Notes: a model not told the origin generated them from the sequence alone. A stretch of DNA of 64,000 bases from Kitasatospora atroaurantiaca (GCF_007828955.1 NZ_VIVR01000001.1:3596001-3660000); one strand, 5' to 3'. Positions 28,144-36,355 are shown, numbered from the stretch's first letter. Made by a program: numbers and translations.

Positions 28144-28965
28144 ATGGACTACTGCGCGTCCTGCCGGCGTTACCTCAACGGCGCTCTGTCCTGCCCCGGC
28201 TGTGGAGCGTCCGACGGCTCCCTGGGCGCCCCGCCGCAGTACCGCCGGCCCGCCGAGCCCTACCGGGCCGAGGCGGTGGCGTACGCCGCCGAGCAGCCGT
28301 GGAAGGGCGAGCAGCCGTGGCGCGGCGAGGAACCGTGGCGCGGCGAGGAACCGTGGAGCGGCGAGGAACCGTGGAGCGACGACGGCCGGTACGCGCCCGA
28401 GGTCGAGCCGGCCCCGCCGGGGGCCGGAGCCCCCGCGGATTCGCCCGGGCACGGCGGACGGGCGGCGAGCCGGGCGAGCCGGGAGCAGGTCGGCCGGGAG
28501 CAGGTCAGCCGGCGCCGGCCGAAGCGGCGGCGCGGAGTCCTGGTGCTGGCCCTTGCCGGTCTGGTGATCGGAGGGCTGGGCGCGGCGGTCCTCTCCTCGG
28601 GCCACTCGGACGGTGCGATGACCCCCGCATCCTCGCCCGAGTCGGGGCAGGCGCTGCCTGGCGGCGGAGCCATCGCCGACCCCGCCTCCGGGCAGACCCG
28701 GGCCGGCACCCAGGGAACACCGGGAGCGCAGCGGACCGGCACCGGCCGCCCGACCGCGTCCGCGTCCACCTCTGCCGGCGCCTCCGCCTCGCCGAGCACC
28801 TCCGGCCAGGCCTCGGCCAGCGCACCCGTGACCGCCGCGACCGCACCCGGCGGGGGTGGCACGTCGTCGGCTCCGCCGGCGCCGCCGAAGCCGAGCACCG
28901 CCGCGCCCAGCCCGACGCCGACGCCGACGCCCACCTGCACCCGTGTGCTCTTCTGGTGCTCCTGA
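28144..28965 (+). CDS. Zinc-ribbon/single-TM protein resembling the SCO2400 family (paralogue 1)
   Basis: 273 residues from the ATG at 28144; GGAAAG precedes it. A short zinc ribbon opens the protein (CASCRRYLNGALSCPGC), followed by tandem EEPW repeats, a basic stretch, one TM helix (about 140-160), a long Ser/Thr/Pro/Ala-rich tail and a final CTRVLFWC. An N-terminal Cys ribbon inside and a disordered wall-spanning tail outside would fit a surface sensor or anchor; the function is unknown. It resembles the SCO2400 family as I recall it. Paralogue 2 follows in tandem. Confidence 0.78.
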   Translation: MDYCASCRRYLNGALSCPGCGASDGSLGAPPQYRRPAEPYRAEAVAYAAEQPWKGEQPWRGEEPWRGEEPWSGEEPWSDDGRYAPEVEPAPPGAGAPADSPGHGGRAASRASREQVGREQVSRRRPKRRRGVLVLALAGLVIGGLGAAVLSSGHSDGAMTPASSPESGQALPGGGAIADPASGQTRAGTQGTPGAQRTGTGRPTASASTSAGASASPSTSGQASASAPVTAATAPGGGGTSSAPPAPPKPSTAAPSPTPTPTPTCTRVLFWCS

Positions 28966-29014
28966 CGCCCATGACGAGGGGGCGGATTTTAGCGATCGAC
29001 ACACCGGGGGCGTG

Positions 29015-29154
29015 CGATCTTCCCAGAAACCTCACGCAAGATGTCTGTTCTCCGCACCGGCACGCTGATTAGGCTCCGGGGGCACACGGGACCCGTGTGA
29101 TCCCAGAAGAACCACCGGCCCGGTCCGGTGGCGCAGCACGTACGGAAAGATCAC
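29015..29154 (+). promoter_or_regulatory. Conserved 140-bp leader, copy 2
   Basis: Same length and landmarks as copy 1: CGATCTTCCCAGAA at 29015, CTGTTC (29045-29050), 18-base spacer, TTAGGCTCC (29069), a hairpin CACACGGG-A-CCCGTGTG and a terminal GTACGGAAAGATCAC. The hairpin stem differs from copy 1 in sequence but is still paired. Confidence 0.65.
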
Positions 29155-29802
29155 ATGGACAGCTGCTCGTCCTGCCGGCGCCCTCTCGACGGCGCGAAGT
29201 CCTGCCCGGAGTGCGAGGCCACTGCGGAGGTGTCTGCTGAGGCGCCGGCCGAGGTGCCTGCGGCGATACCTGCGGTGGTGGCCGTCGAGCCCGCCGAGGC
29301 CGCCGAGACGCCGACGGCCGTCGAACCGGTCCCCGACGATGCCGAGCCGGAGGCAGAGCTCGCTCAGGACGAGGAGGAGCCCGAGCACCGCCCGCGCCGG
29401 CTCACCTGGTGGCAGGGCGCGCTCGCCGCGGCCGCGGCCGTGCTCCTGGTCGGAGGCCTCAGCGCGGTGGCGCTGTCCTCGGGCGGGTCCGACGGAGCCG
29501 GTACTCCGGTGACGGCGCCCGACCCGGCCGCCACGGCGGCGTCCGACTCCCCCAGCGCCTCGCCCAGCGCGAGCGCGACGCCGTCCGGTACGGCCCATGC
29601 CCGGCCGACGCCGTCCGCCACGGCCTCACGCCCCGGTTCCGCCGGCTCCACGGCCCGGGTGACCGCACCGAGCAGTCACCCCGCCCCGCACCCCACCGGC
29701 TCCGCGCCCTCGACCACCCCGCCGGGTCAGCACTCCCCGCAGCCCAGCCCCAGCCCTACGGGCCGCCCCACCTGCCTCCTGCTGTGGTGCAACGGCAACT
29801 GA
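29155..29802 (+). CDS. Zinc-ribbon/single-TM protein resembling the SCO2400 family (paralogue 2)
   Basis: 215 residues from the ATG at 29155. The architecture repeats that of its neighbour: ribbon CSSCRRPLDGAKSCPEC, acidic Glu/Ala-rich segment, basic stop-transfer, one TM helix (about 86-106), Ser/Pro/Thr tail and a C-terminal TCLLLWCNGN. Both members end with a hydrophobic Cys-x(4-5)-Cys hook, probably a disulfide. Gene duplication including the whole leader is evident. Confidence 0.78.
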   Translation: MDSCSSCRRPLDGAKSCPECEATAEVSAEAPAEVPAAIPAVVAVEPAEAAETPTAVEPVPDDAEPEAELAQDEEEPEHRPRRLTWWQGALAAAAAVLLVGGLSAVALSSGGSDGAGTPVTAPDPAATAASDSPSASPSASATPSGTAHARPTPSATASRPGSAGSTARVTAPSSHPAPHPTGSAPSTTPPGQHSPQPSPSPTGRPTCLLLWCNGN

Positions 29803-29895
29803 CACCCGGCCTCGGCTCGGGCAGTCCTGTGCTGCACCGGGTCCGTGTCGGTCACTAGGCTCGTAGGTAAGTGACCGAAGGAGGTGGAGGTCGTC

Positions 29896-30732
29896 ATGAC
29901 TACCACCGGACAGACGGCCCCGGCACGGCTGCGCGAATACGTCGACGCCGGCGGAGTGCGTACGTACTACGAGGTCGAGGGCGACGGGGAGGCGTTGATC
30001 CTGCTGCACGGCGGCCTCTGCACGGTCGAGACCTTCGAGGGCCAGACACCCGTGTTCGCCGAGAAGTACCGCGTGTACGTCCCGGAACGGCGCGGGCACG
30101 GCCGTACACCGGACGTCGAGGGTCCGATCACCTACGAGGTGATGGCGCAGGACACCATCGCCTTCATGACGGCCCTCGGCATCGACTCGGCCCACCTGGT
30201 CGGCTGGAGTGACGGCTCCCTGGTCGGTCTGCTGGTCGCCCTGCGCCGACCGGAGCTGGTGCGGAAGCTGGTGCTCATCGGGCAGTACGTCAGCCTGGAG
30301 GGCGCCACCCCGGAGGGGCGGGAACTCATGGCACGGTTCACGCCCGAGACCCTCCCGCCCATGCTCGAGCACCTGTACGCGGCCGTGTCCCCCGACGGGC
30401 CCGAGCACTTCAGGGTGGTCTTCGACAAGATGGCCCCGCTGTGGCGCAACCCGACCGGGATCGCCGTGAGCGACCTCGCCGGCGTCACCGCCCCGACGCT
30501 GGTGCTCCTGGGCGACGACGACCTCCTCACTATCGAGCACGCGGCCGCCGTCCAGCGCGCCCTGCCGGACTCCCAACTGGCCGTCGTCCCCGGCGCCTCG
30601 CACGCACTGCCCATGGAGAAGCCGGAGCTGACGAACCGTCTGGTCCTGGACTTCCTGGCCGACGAGCAGGTGCCGAAGATGATGGCGATCAGCGACCTCC
30701 TCGGGAACCTCACGGACCCAGCTGGTCCGTGA
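29896..30732 (+). CDS. Alpha/beta-fold hydrolase
   Basis: 278 residues from the ATG at 29896, which has AAGGAGGTGG upstream. Oxyanion region LILLHGGLC, nucleophile elbow VGWSDGS, acid LVLLGDDD and catalytic His in PGASHALP are all present, so the enzyme should be active, most likely as an esterase or C-C/epoxide hydrolase-like member. The last 22 bp overlap the convergent SRPBCC gene. Confidence 0.9.
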   Translation: MTTTGQTAPARLREYVDAGGVRTYYEVEGDGEALILLHGGLCTVETFEGQTPVFAEKYRVYVPERRGHGRTPDVEGPITYEVMAQDTIAFMTALGIDSAHLVGWSDGSLVGLLVALRRPELVRKLVLIGQYVSLEGATPEGRELMARFTPETLPPMLEHLYAAVSPDGPEHFRVVFDKMAPLWRNPTGIAVSDLAGVTAPTLVLLGDDDLLTIEHAAAVQRALPDSQLAVVPGASHALPMEKPELTNRLVLDFLADEQVPKMMAISDLLGNLTDPAGP

Positions 30733-31186
30733 ACCGCCTGAGCGCCCGGCCGCCCAGCGGCTCCAGCAGCGAGTGCAGGGCGCGGTCGGCCAGCCGGATG
30801 CCGGGGACGCGCAGTCCGCCGAGGAAGGCGAACCTGGTCCCCTCCCCCTCCGGCACGGCTGCCATGCCCCCGAGCACGAACCTGCTCTGCATCAGGCACC
30901 AGCCGGGCCGCAGCACGACGTCGAAGCGAGCCCGCAGGCCGAACGGACTCCGGGCCCGGGCTTCGAGGCGCTCCCCGGCCGCCGAGGTCACCGTGAAGGA
31001 TTTGATGTCGGTGATCAGCAGGGGAAGTTGGTGTTCGAGGTCGGAGGCGAGCGCCCAGACCCGGTCGAAGGGCGCGTCGAGCAGGTGCTCCGCGTAGCTG
31101 GTGCCCGGCGTGGTGCGGGCGACGACCCGCAGCCTGCGGACGGCGTCGAGTTCGGCGACCGGCCAGGATTCGTTCAATGTCCCCAC
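30710..31186 (-). CDS. SRPBCC (START-like) protein
   Basis: 158 residues with a helix-grip pattern: LLDAPFDRVWALASDLEHQL, a mid beta-sheet (FDVVLRPGWCLMQSRF) and a long C-terminal helix. Such proteins bind lipids or polyketides or act in stress. Its start lies 13 bp inside the ECF sigma gene, so the pair is translationally coupled; the SRPBCC protein may be a regulator or a target of that sigma factor. Confidence 0.78.
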   Translation of the reverse strand: MGTLNESWPVAELDAVRRLRVVARTTPGTSYAEHLLDAPFDRVWALASDLEHQLPLLITDIKSFTVTSAAGERLEARARSPFGLRARFDVVLRPGWCLMQSRFVLGGMAAVPEGEGTRFAFLGGLRVPGIRLADRALHSLLEPLGGRALRRFTDQLGP

Positions 31187-31689
31187 GCCTTCCGGAAGTT
31201 ACGGCGGGCCCGGAACAGCCGGGTCCGCACCGTGGGCTCGGGCACCCCGAGCAGCGCACTGACCGCGTGCTCGTCCAGCCCTTCGAGATCGCGCAGCACC
31301 AGCACGGCCCGGTGCGCGGGAGACAGCCGCTCCAGCACGTCGCGTACGTCGGCGGCGAGTTGGGGGTCACCCTTCGCCGGGACGTCCTCCAGCGGGTCGG
31401 GGACGGCCCGGGCCGCCGCCCGTGCGACCCGCACCGCCTCCCGGACGGCGATCACCCGCACCCAGCCGAACAGCGCGGCCGGCTCGCGCAGTTGACCCAG
31501 CCTGCGGAAGACCACGATCAGCGCCTCCTGCGCCGCGTCCGGCCCGTCCTGCAGCGCGATCGGCCCGCACAGCCGCCCGACGTACGGCGTCAGCAGGTCC
31601 AGCAGCTCCTGGACCGCCATCCGGTCGCCGCGCTGGGCCGACCGTACGAGCGCGGTCAGTTCAGGCGGGTCGGCGTGCGCCGTTGGCAT
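31174..31689 (-). CDS. ECF RNA polymerase sigma factor
   Basis: 171 residues from the ATG at 31689, with AAGGAGG upstream. Region 2 (GPDAAQEALIVVFRRLGQLR) and region 4 HTH (LSPAHRAVLVLRDLEGLDEH, then VPEPTVRTRLFRARRNFR) are intact. Minimal ECF type with no extra domain. No anti-sigma factor is adjacent; the coupled SRPBCC gene is the only partner. Confidence 0.88.
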   Translation of the reverse strand: MPTAHADPPELTALVRSAQRGDRMAVQELLDLLTPYVGRLCGPIALQDGPDAAQEALIVVFRRLGQLREPAALFGWVRVIAVREAVRVARAAARAVPDPLEDVPAKGDPQLAADVRDVLERLSPAHRAVLVLRDLEGLDEHAVSALLGVPEPTVRTRLFRARRNFRKAWGH

Positions 31690-31915
31690 GGCTTCCTCCT
31701 TGACGGGGCGTCGGGAGGAAAGAGTGCCGCGAGCGGCCGTACGTTCCCTGTGGCGCGCGTCACAGTGTGGCGGAGTGTGCTTCGGGTGCGGAAAATGTGG
31801 CCGCGCCGGGACGGATCTGGCAAGATCACGCTGCCGCGTGGCGCGAAACGGCCCCGACAGCAGGGAGATTCGCGACCCGAGCGGCCATCGAACATCTCTC
31901 CTGGGGGAATTTGCA

Positions 31916-32947
31916 GTGCGCAGAGCACGCATAGCAGGACTGACCGCGCTCGTCCTCTCCGTCACCGCCGGCCTGCCCGTGAGCGCGGCCTTCGGCGCGG
32001 GGCAAGCCGATGCGGGCACTCTCCACGTCAACAACGCGGCCGGCGCGAACTGCTCGGACACGGCTCCCGGGAGCGGCAGCGCGGCCGTTCCCTTCTGCAC
32101 GATCTCGGCCGCCGCCAAGGTCGTCACGCCGGGCCAGACCGTGCAGATCGCCGGCGGAAGGTACGCGGAAGAAGTCCACCTCACCCGCTCCGGCGAGCCC
32201 GGCGCCCCGATCACCTTCACGGGACCGGCTTCGCCGGAGAGCAAGGGCCTCGGTCCCGTCTCGGTCAACGAGACCTCGGGTTACACCCACGCCTTCTTCC
32301 TCGACGGCGTGCACGACATCAACGTCAAGCACGTTGATGCTCGTGGCGCTCAGGAAGCCGTACTGGTTCAGGACTCCAGCCGGGTGACCGTGGACGACGC
32401 CAGCGTCCCCCGCCGACCAACTCCAGCCTGAACTTCGCCGCGGGCCGGACCGTGGCCAACCAGGTCACGGTGCCGATCGAGCCGGACGGCACGGTCAGAC
32501 TCTTCAACCACAACGGAAGCGTCCACGTCATCGCCGATGTCCAGGCGTACTACGGCGACAACATGTGGGCCACCAATCCGTTCCTGACCACCACCCCGAC
32601 CCGCGTGCTCGACACCCGGGCCGGGTCCGGTGGGCAGATCGGGCCGGACGGCACGGTACGCGTTAAGGTCCGCGGCGTGGCCGGTGTCCCCGACACCGCG
32701 CGCGCCGTGCTGGTGAACGTGACCGCCACCGGGCCGTCCGCCGGTGGCTTCCTCACCGCCTACGCCTCCGGGGACAAGCGCCCGGCCACCTCGGTGGTCA
32801 ACTTCACCTCGGGAGCGACCGTGCCCAATCTGGCCTGGGTGCCGATCGGGGTACGACGGTTGCATCGAGCTCTACAACCACAGCGGGTACGTCGACGCCG
32901 TCGTCGACCTCCAGGGCTTCGAGGCCGGCGAGTCCTGGCGCGGCTGA
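31916..32947 (+). pseudogene. Secreted beta-helix/surface-repeat protein, broken by two frame changes
   Basis: GTG at 31916 opens a signal peptide (to about AFGAGQADA) and a NosD-like beta-helix start (GQTVQIAGGRYAEEV), ending in TGA at 32431. Homologous surface-repeat sequence continues in a second frame from about 32420 (FAAGRTVANQVTVPI, PTRVLDTRAGSG) and, after a GGGG at about 32858, in a third frame (CIELYNHSGYVDAVVDLQGF). The first break also lost internal sequence. Two independent lesions suggest real decay, although an indel at the G-run could be a sequencing error. Confidence 0.75.
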
Positions 32948-32973
32948 TCCGCCCGACCCACCCGCACGGCCCC

Positions 32974-33018
32974 AGGGCCCGGCGCGCGCACGCTCCCGTG
33001 GTGCGTGCGCCGGGCCCT
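32974..33018. terminator. Terminator hairpin
   Basis: 18-bp arms (32974-32991, 33001-33018; one mismatch) with loop GCTCCCGTG, downstream of the surface-protein relic. Confidence 0.8.
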
Positions 33019-33059
33019 CGGCGCTGCTGAAATGGTGGACGGATGGAGAGGAGGAGCCC

Positions 33060-33173
33060 ATGAGCACCACCGTTCGGCTCGCGCAGCAGCCGGAGGCCGA
33101 CGAACTGCTCGGGCGCAGCCCGCTGGCCGCCCTGGTCGGCATGCTGCTCGACCATCCGAACCGTACGGACTAG
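33060..33173 (+). pseudogene. N-terminal stub of HhH-GPD base-excision repair gene
   Basis: ATG at 33060 with GAGGAGG upstream opens 37 codons. The first 31 (TVRLAQQPEADELLGRSPLA, then ALVGMLLD) match the conserved start of the actinomycete HhH-GPD-type base excision repair protein as I recall it. After GACCA (to 33154) the frame changes to an unrelated six-residue tail and TAG. The gene is therefore cut by foreign DNA. The stub is too short to fold as a glycosylase. Confidence 0.7.
33151..33160. other. Left junction of the integrated element (candidate attL)
   Basis: Homology to the interrupted host gene ends at about 33154 (CTCGACCA). Everything to the right differs in style: short overlapping leftward genes, then phage genes. 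This marks a probable attachment site; the matching right junction is outside the window. Confidence 0.5.
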
Positions 33174-33196
33174 CAATGGTCGAAGGGCCTGAGAGT

Positions 33197-33224
33197 GCCC
33201 CGCCCGGATCGGCCCGGACGGGGC
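33197..33224 (-). terminator. Terminator hairpin at element left end
   Basis: GCCCCG pairs with CGGGGC around a CCCGG-rich interior, just after the last leftward gene of the element. Similar hairpins recur at 34474, 50180 and 53597. Confidence 0.55.
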
Positions 33225-33233
33225 TGTGACGTG

Positions 33234-33527
33234 CTAGCGAGACTTACGGACGGTGCACGGTCGGCATGCCCATCGGATGAACGGCGGACCGCTTACACGC
33301 TCCACGGAGCCCACAGGAACGGGCGCCGTGGTCGTGGCACCACAGCGGCAGCACCGCACGGGAGCCGTTTCGATCCGAGGCCAGCACTGCCCGAAGGCGT
33401 TCGCGTGGTCACCCTGGTGGAACGGGTCCAGTGCGCACGGGATGCGGTTGATCCCGATGGCTGGTCCGTTCTCCCATCCGGGACGGCGCGCGCCGCATGT
33501 GGGCTTCTCAGTGGCAGCGAGCGTCAT
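33234..33527 (-). CDS. Small Cys-rich (zinc-binding) protein
   Basis: 97 residues from the ATG at 33527, which overlaps the stop of the upstream membrane-protein gene (ATGA). Cys/His pairs ([40 protein letters not shown]) suggest one or two zinc knuckles. Family not recognised; such proteins are common as cargo in streptomycete integrative elements. Confidence 0.65.
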   Translation of the reverse strand: MTLAATEKPTCGARRPGWENGPAIGINRIPCALDPFHQGDHANAFGQCWPRIETAPVRCCRCGATTTAPVPVGSVERVSGPPFIRWACRPCTVRKSR

Positions 33528-34030
33528 CACGCCACCGCCCCAGCGAGCACCTGGGCACCGGGGTAGGTGTAGCCGGGGTCGGGCTGGTTTGCCGGAATGT
33601 TGAGCGCCCGCCGACGGATGGCTTGCTGCTGCTCTTCGTGCCGGGCCACCCACAGGGGCACCACGCGGACGGTTGCGGGCGGGGGCATCTCCACATAGGG
33701 GGCTTCCTGCACCTTCACTCGGACGGCGTGACCGCGCAGGATGGGCGGCTTCGGGACGATCGTCCGGCGGAGCAGATGAACGGGGATGGGGCGCTGGAGA
33801 GCGGAGCACATCGGCAGCGTGTTGAGCGGTCGCACGGGTGCGGACTCGTCACGGTCCCAGGACGGTCGGCGCTGTCCGGCAAGCTCCACAAGGATCGGGC
33901 GAATGTCCCTGTCCCCTGCCCGGTGTCGGCCCGTGGGCTCGTCGGTGGCACCGGAGATCACCCAGGCCAGCAGGCCGGCAAACAGCAGGCACAGCACCCA
34001 GGCGCACGCCCAGGCAGTAAGGTCGGTCAT
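33527..34030 (-). CDS. Small single-TM membrane protein
   Basis: 167 residues from the ATG at 34030 (AGGGAG upstream). One TM helix directly at the N-terminus ([20 protein letters not shown]), then a basic, Pro-rich cytoplasmic or external domain. Size and position beside a GntR gene recall Spd-type accessory genes of pSAM2-like elements, but no motif proves it. It overlaps the next gene by 4 bp. Confidence 0.6.
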   Translation of the reverse strand: MTDLTAWACAWVLCLLFAGLLAWVISGATDEPTGRHRAGDRDIRPILVELAGQRRPSWDRDESAPVRPLNTLPMCSALQRPIPVHLLRRTIVPKPPILRGHAVRVKVQEAPYVEMPPPATVRVVPLWVARHEEQQQAIRRRALNIPANQPDPGYTYPGAQVLAGAVA

Positions 34031-34130
34031 GTCGAGGCTCCCTAAAGCTTCGGCCATGCCCCAGGACGGTTGGCGCCGTCGCTGGGGTCTCTTTGTTGTT
34101 GTGGTCCGACCGTATTCGGACTCAGCCAAC

Positions 34131-34190
34131 TTGTCTAGGTCGTCTGACTGGTACAGCTTGTCTGAGTGGTCGGTTTCCGGTCAGTTGTCT
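34131..34190 (+). promoter_or_regulatory. Three TTGTCT repeats at exact 27-bp spacing (GntR operator candidate)
   Basis: TTGTCT occurs at 34131, 34158 and 34185, each 27 bp apart, in the 171-bp gap between the divergent membrane-protein and GntR genes. The last copy ends 11 bp before the GntR ATG. Regular spacing near two and a half helix turns suggests cooperative binding by the GntR protein. Confidence 0.6.
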
Positions 34191-34201
34191 ACGCTTCCGC
34201 C

Positions 34202-34474
34202 ATGCCCGAGCAGCAGAGAGACCCGCACGCACCGACCGCCCCATACCGGCAGGCGCTTGCGGTGGTGGTCGCGGAGATCAACGCGGGTGCGTACGACAAG
34301 GGCAAGAGGCGCTTCCTTTCCGAAGCCCAGCTCTGCGCGAGGTTCGGGATTGCGCGAGAGACCGCCCGGCGGGTTGTTCGAGAGCTGCGCGAAGTTGGCC
34401 TTGTCTACACGGAGTGGGGGCGCGGAAGTTTCGTAGTCGCTCCCGAAGATCGACCAGCCCAAGAAAGCGACTAG
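34202..34474 (+). CDS. GntR-family winged-helix regulator (KorSA-like size)
   Basis: 90 residues from the ATG at 34202. It is essentially a lone DNA-binding domain: YRQALAVVVAEINAGAYDKG, then LCARFGIARETARRVVRELR and the wing VYTEWGRGSFVV. No effector domain. It is the only rightward gene of the element. In pSAM2-like elements a similar small GntR protein (KorSA) represses excision/transfer genes; a parallel role here is inference. Confidence 0.85.
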   Translation: MPEQQRDPHAPTAPYRQALAVVVAEINAGAYDKGKRRFLSEAQLCARFGIARETARRVVRELREVGLVYTEWGRGSFVVAPEDRPAQESD

Positions 34475-34502
34475 CCCCGCCCAGGTTGGTCCCAGGCGGG
34501 GC
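34474..34502. terminator. Bidirectional terminator hairpin
   Basis: GCCCCGCC (34474-34481) pairs with GGCGGGGC (34495-34502). It begins on the last base of the GntR stop codon and faces the convergent leftward gene at 34523. Confidence 0.8.
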
Positions 34503-34522
34503 GAGTCTGCACAAACGAGCCC

Positions 34523-34828
34523 TCAGCTCCTACGGTGACGGCCCCTGCCCTTGCGCAGCAACGCAACGGGGGTGTCTTCCTGCGGCGCGGCGAAATCAGA
34601 ACCGCGCCGAACGATCACCGGATATGCATCGGCGTAGGTGTCGGCGACGCCTACCGGCTGCCATGCCTGCCCGTCCCACTCCACCACCAGGCGCGGGGTG
34701 TCCTGAAACAGGCAGCCCCGTTGGACCGTCGGGTCAAGAGTCAGTGCGTCTCGGACGCCAGGCGGCCGGTTGCCGTCGGCCCGCGCGGCGTACCAGTCGG
34801 ACACGGTCTCGTCGTCGGGTTCGAGCAC
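34523..34828 (-). CDS. Small hypothetical protein (DUF6087-like)
   Basis: 101 residues. The central pattern PRLVVEWDGQAWQPVGVADT plus an N-terminal DWYAARADGNRPP resembles the DUF6087 group of short streptomycete proteins found on mobile elements. The C-terminus is very basic (RKGRGRHRRS). Function unknown. It is the last gene of a leftward run before the GntR gene. Confidence 0.55.
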   Translation of the reverse strand: MLEPDDETVSDWYAARADGNRPPGVRDALTLDPTVQRGCLFQDTPRLVVEWDGQAWQPVGVADTYADAYPVIVRRGSDFAAPQEDTPVALLRKGRGRHRRS

Positions 34829-34860
34829 GGCTGATCCTCTCGCACGGCGTCACTCCGAGG

Positions 34861-35130
34861 TTATCGGCCAGCGTCGTCCGGCGGGATAGTGCCGGGCCAA
34901 CCGAACAGGCCGAGGATCGGGCGCTTCCGCAGTTCATCGGCGTACGCGGTCGAGCCGTCGAACTCACGGAAGTTGGTGATTGGGTCGTCGGCGGCGTGCA
35001 GCATGGCTACGGCACAGGTGAGACAGAAGTCCTTGCCGGTGTCGAGATCCCGGAGGTTCGCGTAACGCTGACAGCCGGACCACTGGCACATTCGGCGGTG
35101 CTTGCCTCCGGTCGTGCGCTTCCGCGACAT
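34861..35130 (-). CDS. Small zinc-binding hypothetical protein
   Basis: 89 residues; C-x4-C (CQWSGC) and C-x2-C (FCLTC) spaced by about 20 residues make a likely zinc ribbon. The rest is unrecognised. It lies just after the JmjC gene in the leftward run, spaced by 21 bp. Confidence 0.6.
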   Translation of the reverse strand: MSRKRTTGGKHRRMCQWSGCQRYANLRDLDTGKDFCLTCAVAMLHAADDPITNFREFDGSTAYADELRKRPILGLFGWPGTIPPDDAGR

Positions 35131-35151
35131 GCTGAGCCGTCCTCGGCCTCT

Positions 35152-36015
35152 CTATTTGGGTTCCTGGTTGAGCACCGAGAGCCGCTGTGCTGAGCGCAGG
35201 CGCAACGCGGAAGGCGCGTCGGGCTGATCGGACAGCCACTCGCCGAGCGTTCCCCGCAGTCGGCCTGCAAGGGACAAGAAGTCCTGTCCCCCGAGGTTTG
35301 GCGGAAGGGCCTCGCGCAGTTCCTCGTTGTCCTCGCCCAGGTCCAGGAGCTTCCGCAGCGCCCAGTGAACGGTCAGGAGTTGCACGCCGAAGGTGATGTG
35401 CAGGCTGTGCTCTTCGGTGCTCTGGCCCGCGTGGACCCATCCCCGAGGGATGAACAGTACTTGCCCGGCCTGCAACGTGACTTCGAAGTCCGGTGCGCTG
35501 GTCTCGAACCGTTCCTTGTCCGCCGGGTCGAATCCGATCTTGGACCAGTTGTGGTGTTCGAGTGGGTTGCGGAACGTCGGGGCGAAGATGCGCCAGAGCT
35601 TCGCGCCCTCGGTCTGCGCGATGAAGACGTGGTGGCAGTCCCAGTGCCACCCGAAGCCCTTAGCCCGACCTGCCGGGGTGAGGTAGAAATTGCCGGTCAC
35701 CGGGTGGCCGAGCATGGATGACAGTTCCTTGCAGAACGTCACGATCGGCGGGTACGACCGGTGAAGGCCGTTGAGAACTAGGGTGTCCGTCAGGTGGTCG
35801 GCGGACGCGCGTTCTGCGGTAAGCACGCCGTCTCGGACCATGCCGAACCCAGCGGGGCGGATATCCGGGTCGGCCAGGATTTCGCGGGCTGCCTGCCGGC
35901 TGGCGAGCCGCTGTAGGTCTGTGGCGTCTCGCTCGTACACCGTGGGGGCCGTCGGCCATGCGTCGCGGAAGCTGTCCGGGTTGTCGACCAGCCTTGAAAG
36001 GGCTGTCTGATGCAC
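35152..36015 (-). CDS. JmjC/cupin-type Fe(II)/2-oxoglutarate oxygenase
   Basis: 287 residues from the GTG at 36015, preceded by AAGGGAG. The JmjC core is well kept: iron ligands His124-x-Asp126 (GWHWDCHHVF) and distal His195 (RGWVHAGQS), with the Lys/Arg region around LWRIFAP. It resembles the ribosomal-oxygenase (YcfD/MINA53) type that hydroxylates protein side chains. The substrate is unknown; a small DUF397-like protein is encoded immediately upstream. A terminator-like hairpin lies between them. Confidence 0.85.
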   Translation of the reverse strand: MHQTALSRLVDNPDSFRDAWPTAPTVYERDATDLQRLASRQAAREILADPDIRPAGFGMVRDGVLTAERASADHLTDTLVLNGLHRSYPPIVTFCKELSSMLGHPVTGNFYLTPAGRAKGFGWHWDCHHVFIAQTEGAKLWRIFAPTFRNPLEHHNWSKIGFDPADKERFETSAPDFEVTLQAGQVLFIPRGWVHAGQSTEEHSLHITFGVQLLTVHWALRKLLDLGEDNEELREALPPNLGGQDFLSLAGRLRGTLGEWLSDQPDAPSALRLRSAQRLSVLNQEPK

Positions 36016-36047
36016 GGTGGCTCTCCCTTCTCGTAACGTGGGGAGCG

Positions 36048-36078
36048 GCGACCGCCCCAGTTGCGTTGGGGCGGTCGC
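36048..36078 (-). terminator. Intercistronic hairpin
   Basis: A 12-bp perfect stem (36048-36059 with 36067-36078) and 7-base loop between the DUF397-like gene and the JmjC gene. It could end the first message or attenuate expression of the oxygenase. Confidence 0.7.
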
Positions 36079-36095
36079 TGCCCATCCGGGGCGTG

Positions 36096-36332
36096 TCAGA
36101 CGGTCAGGTGGTCGTACTGACCGGCGGCGAAGGCGGCCTTGAGCTTCGCCATCTCGCCGCGCGTCAGCTCGACCACGGCGTTCTCGTTGTTGACGTTGGC
36201 GAACGCCACCATGCCGTTCTGCATCTCGGCGAACGCCCCGCACTCGACCTTGTCGTCAAGGTGCGAGTCCATCGCCACCGACCAGTTCAGGCCGGGGTGC
36301 GACGCCGGGTCGAAGTCCACAGGCTTGCTCAC
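36096..36332 (-). CDS. DUF397-like small protein
   Basis: 78 residues from the GTG at 36332 (GAGGAGG upstream). The second half matches the DUF397 pattern, a small beta-hairpin plus helix: AEMQNGMVAFANVNNENAVV followed by ELTRGEMAKLKAAF. DUF397 proteins usually accompany XRE-type regulators in streptomycetes and can act as their antagonists; an XRE gene lies about 1.5 kb upstream. Confidence 0.6.
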   Translation of the reverse strand: MSKPVDFDPASHPGLNWSVAMDSHLDDKVECGAFAEMQNGMVAFANVNNENAVVELTRGEMAKLKAAFAAGQYDHLTV

Positions 36333-36355
36333 GTGCGTTCCTCCTCTTGTCGGTT

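Noticed and set aside
35152..36332. RiPP cluster with the 78-residue protein as precursor and JmjC as tailoring enzyme
   Set aside because: The small protein looks folded and DUF397-like, there is no leader/core pattern, and no protease or transporter is adjacent. Kept only as a protein-modification hypothesis.
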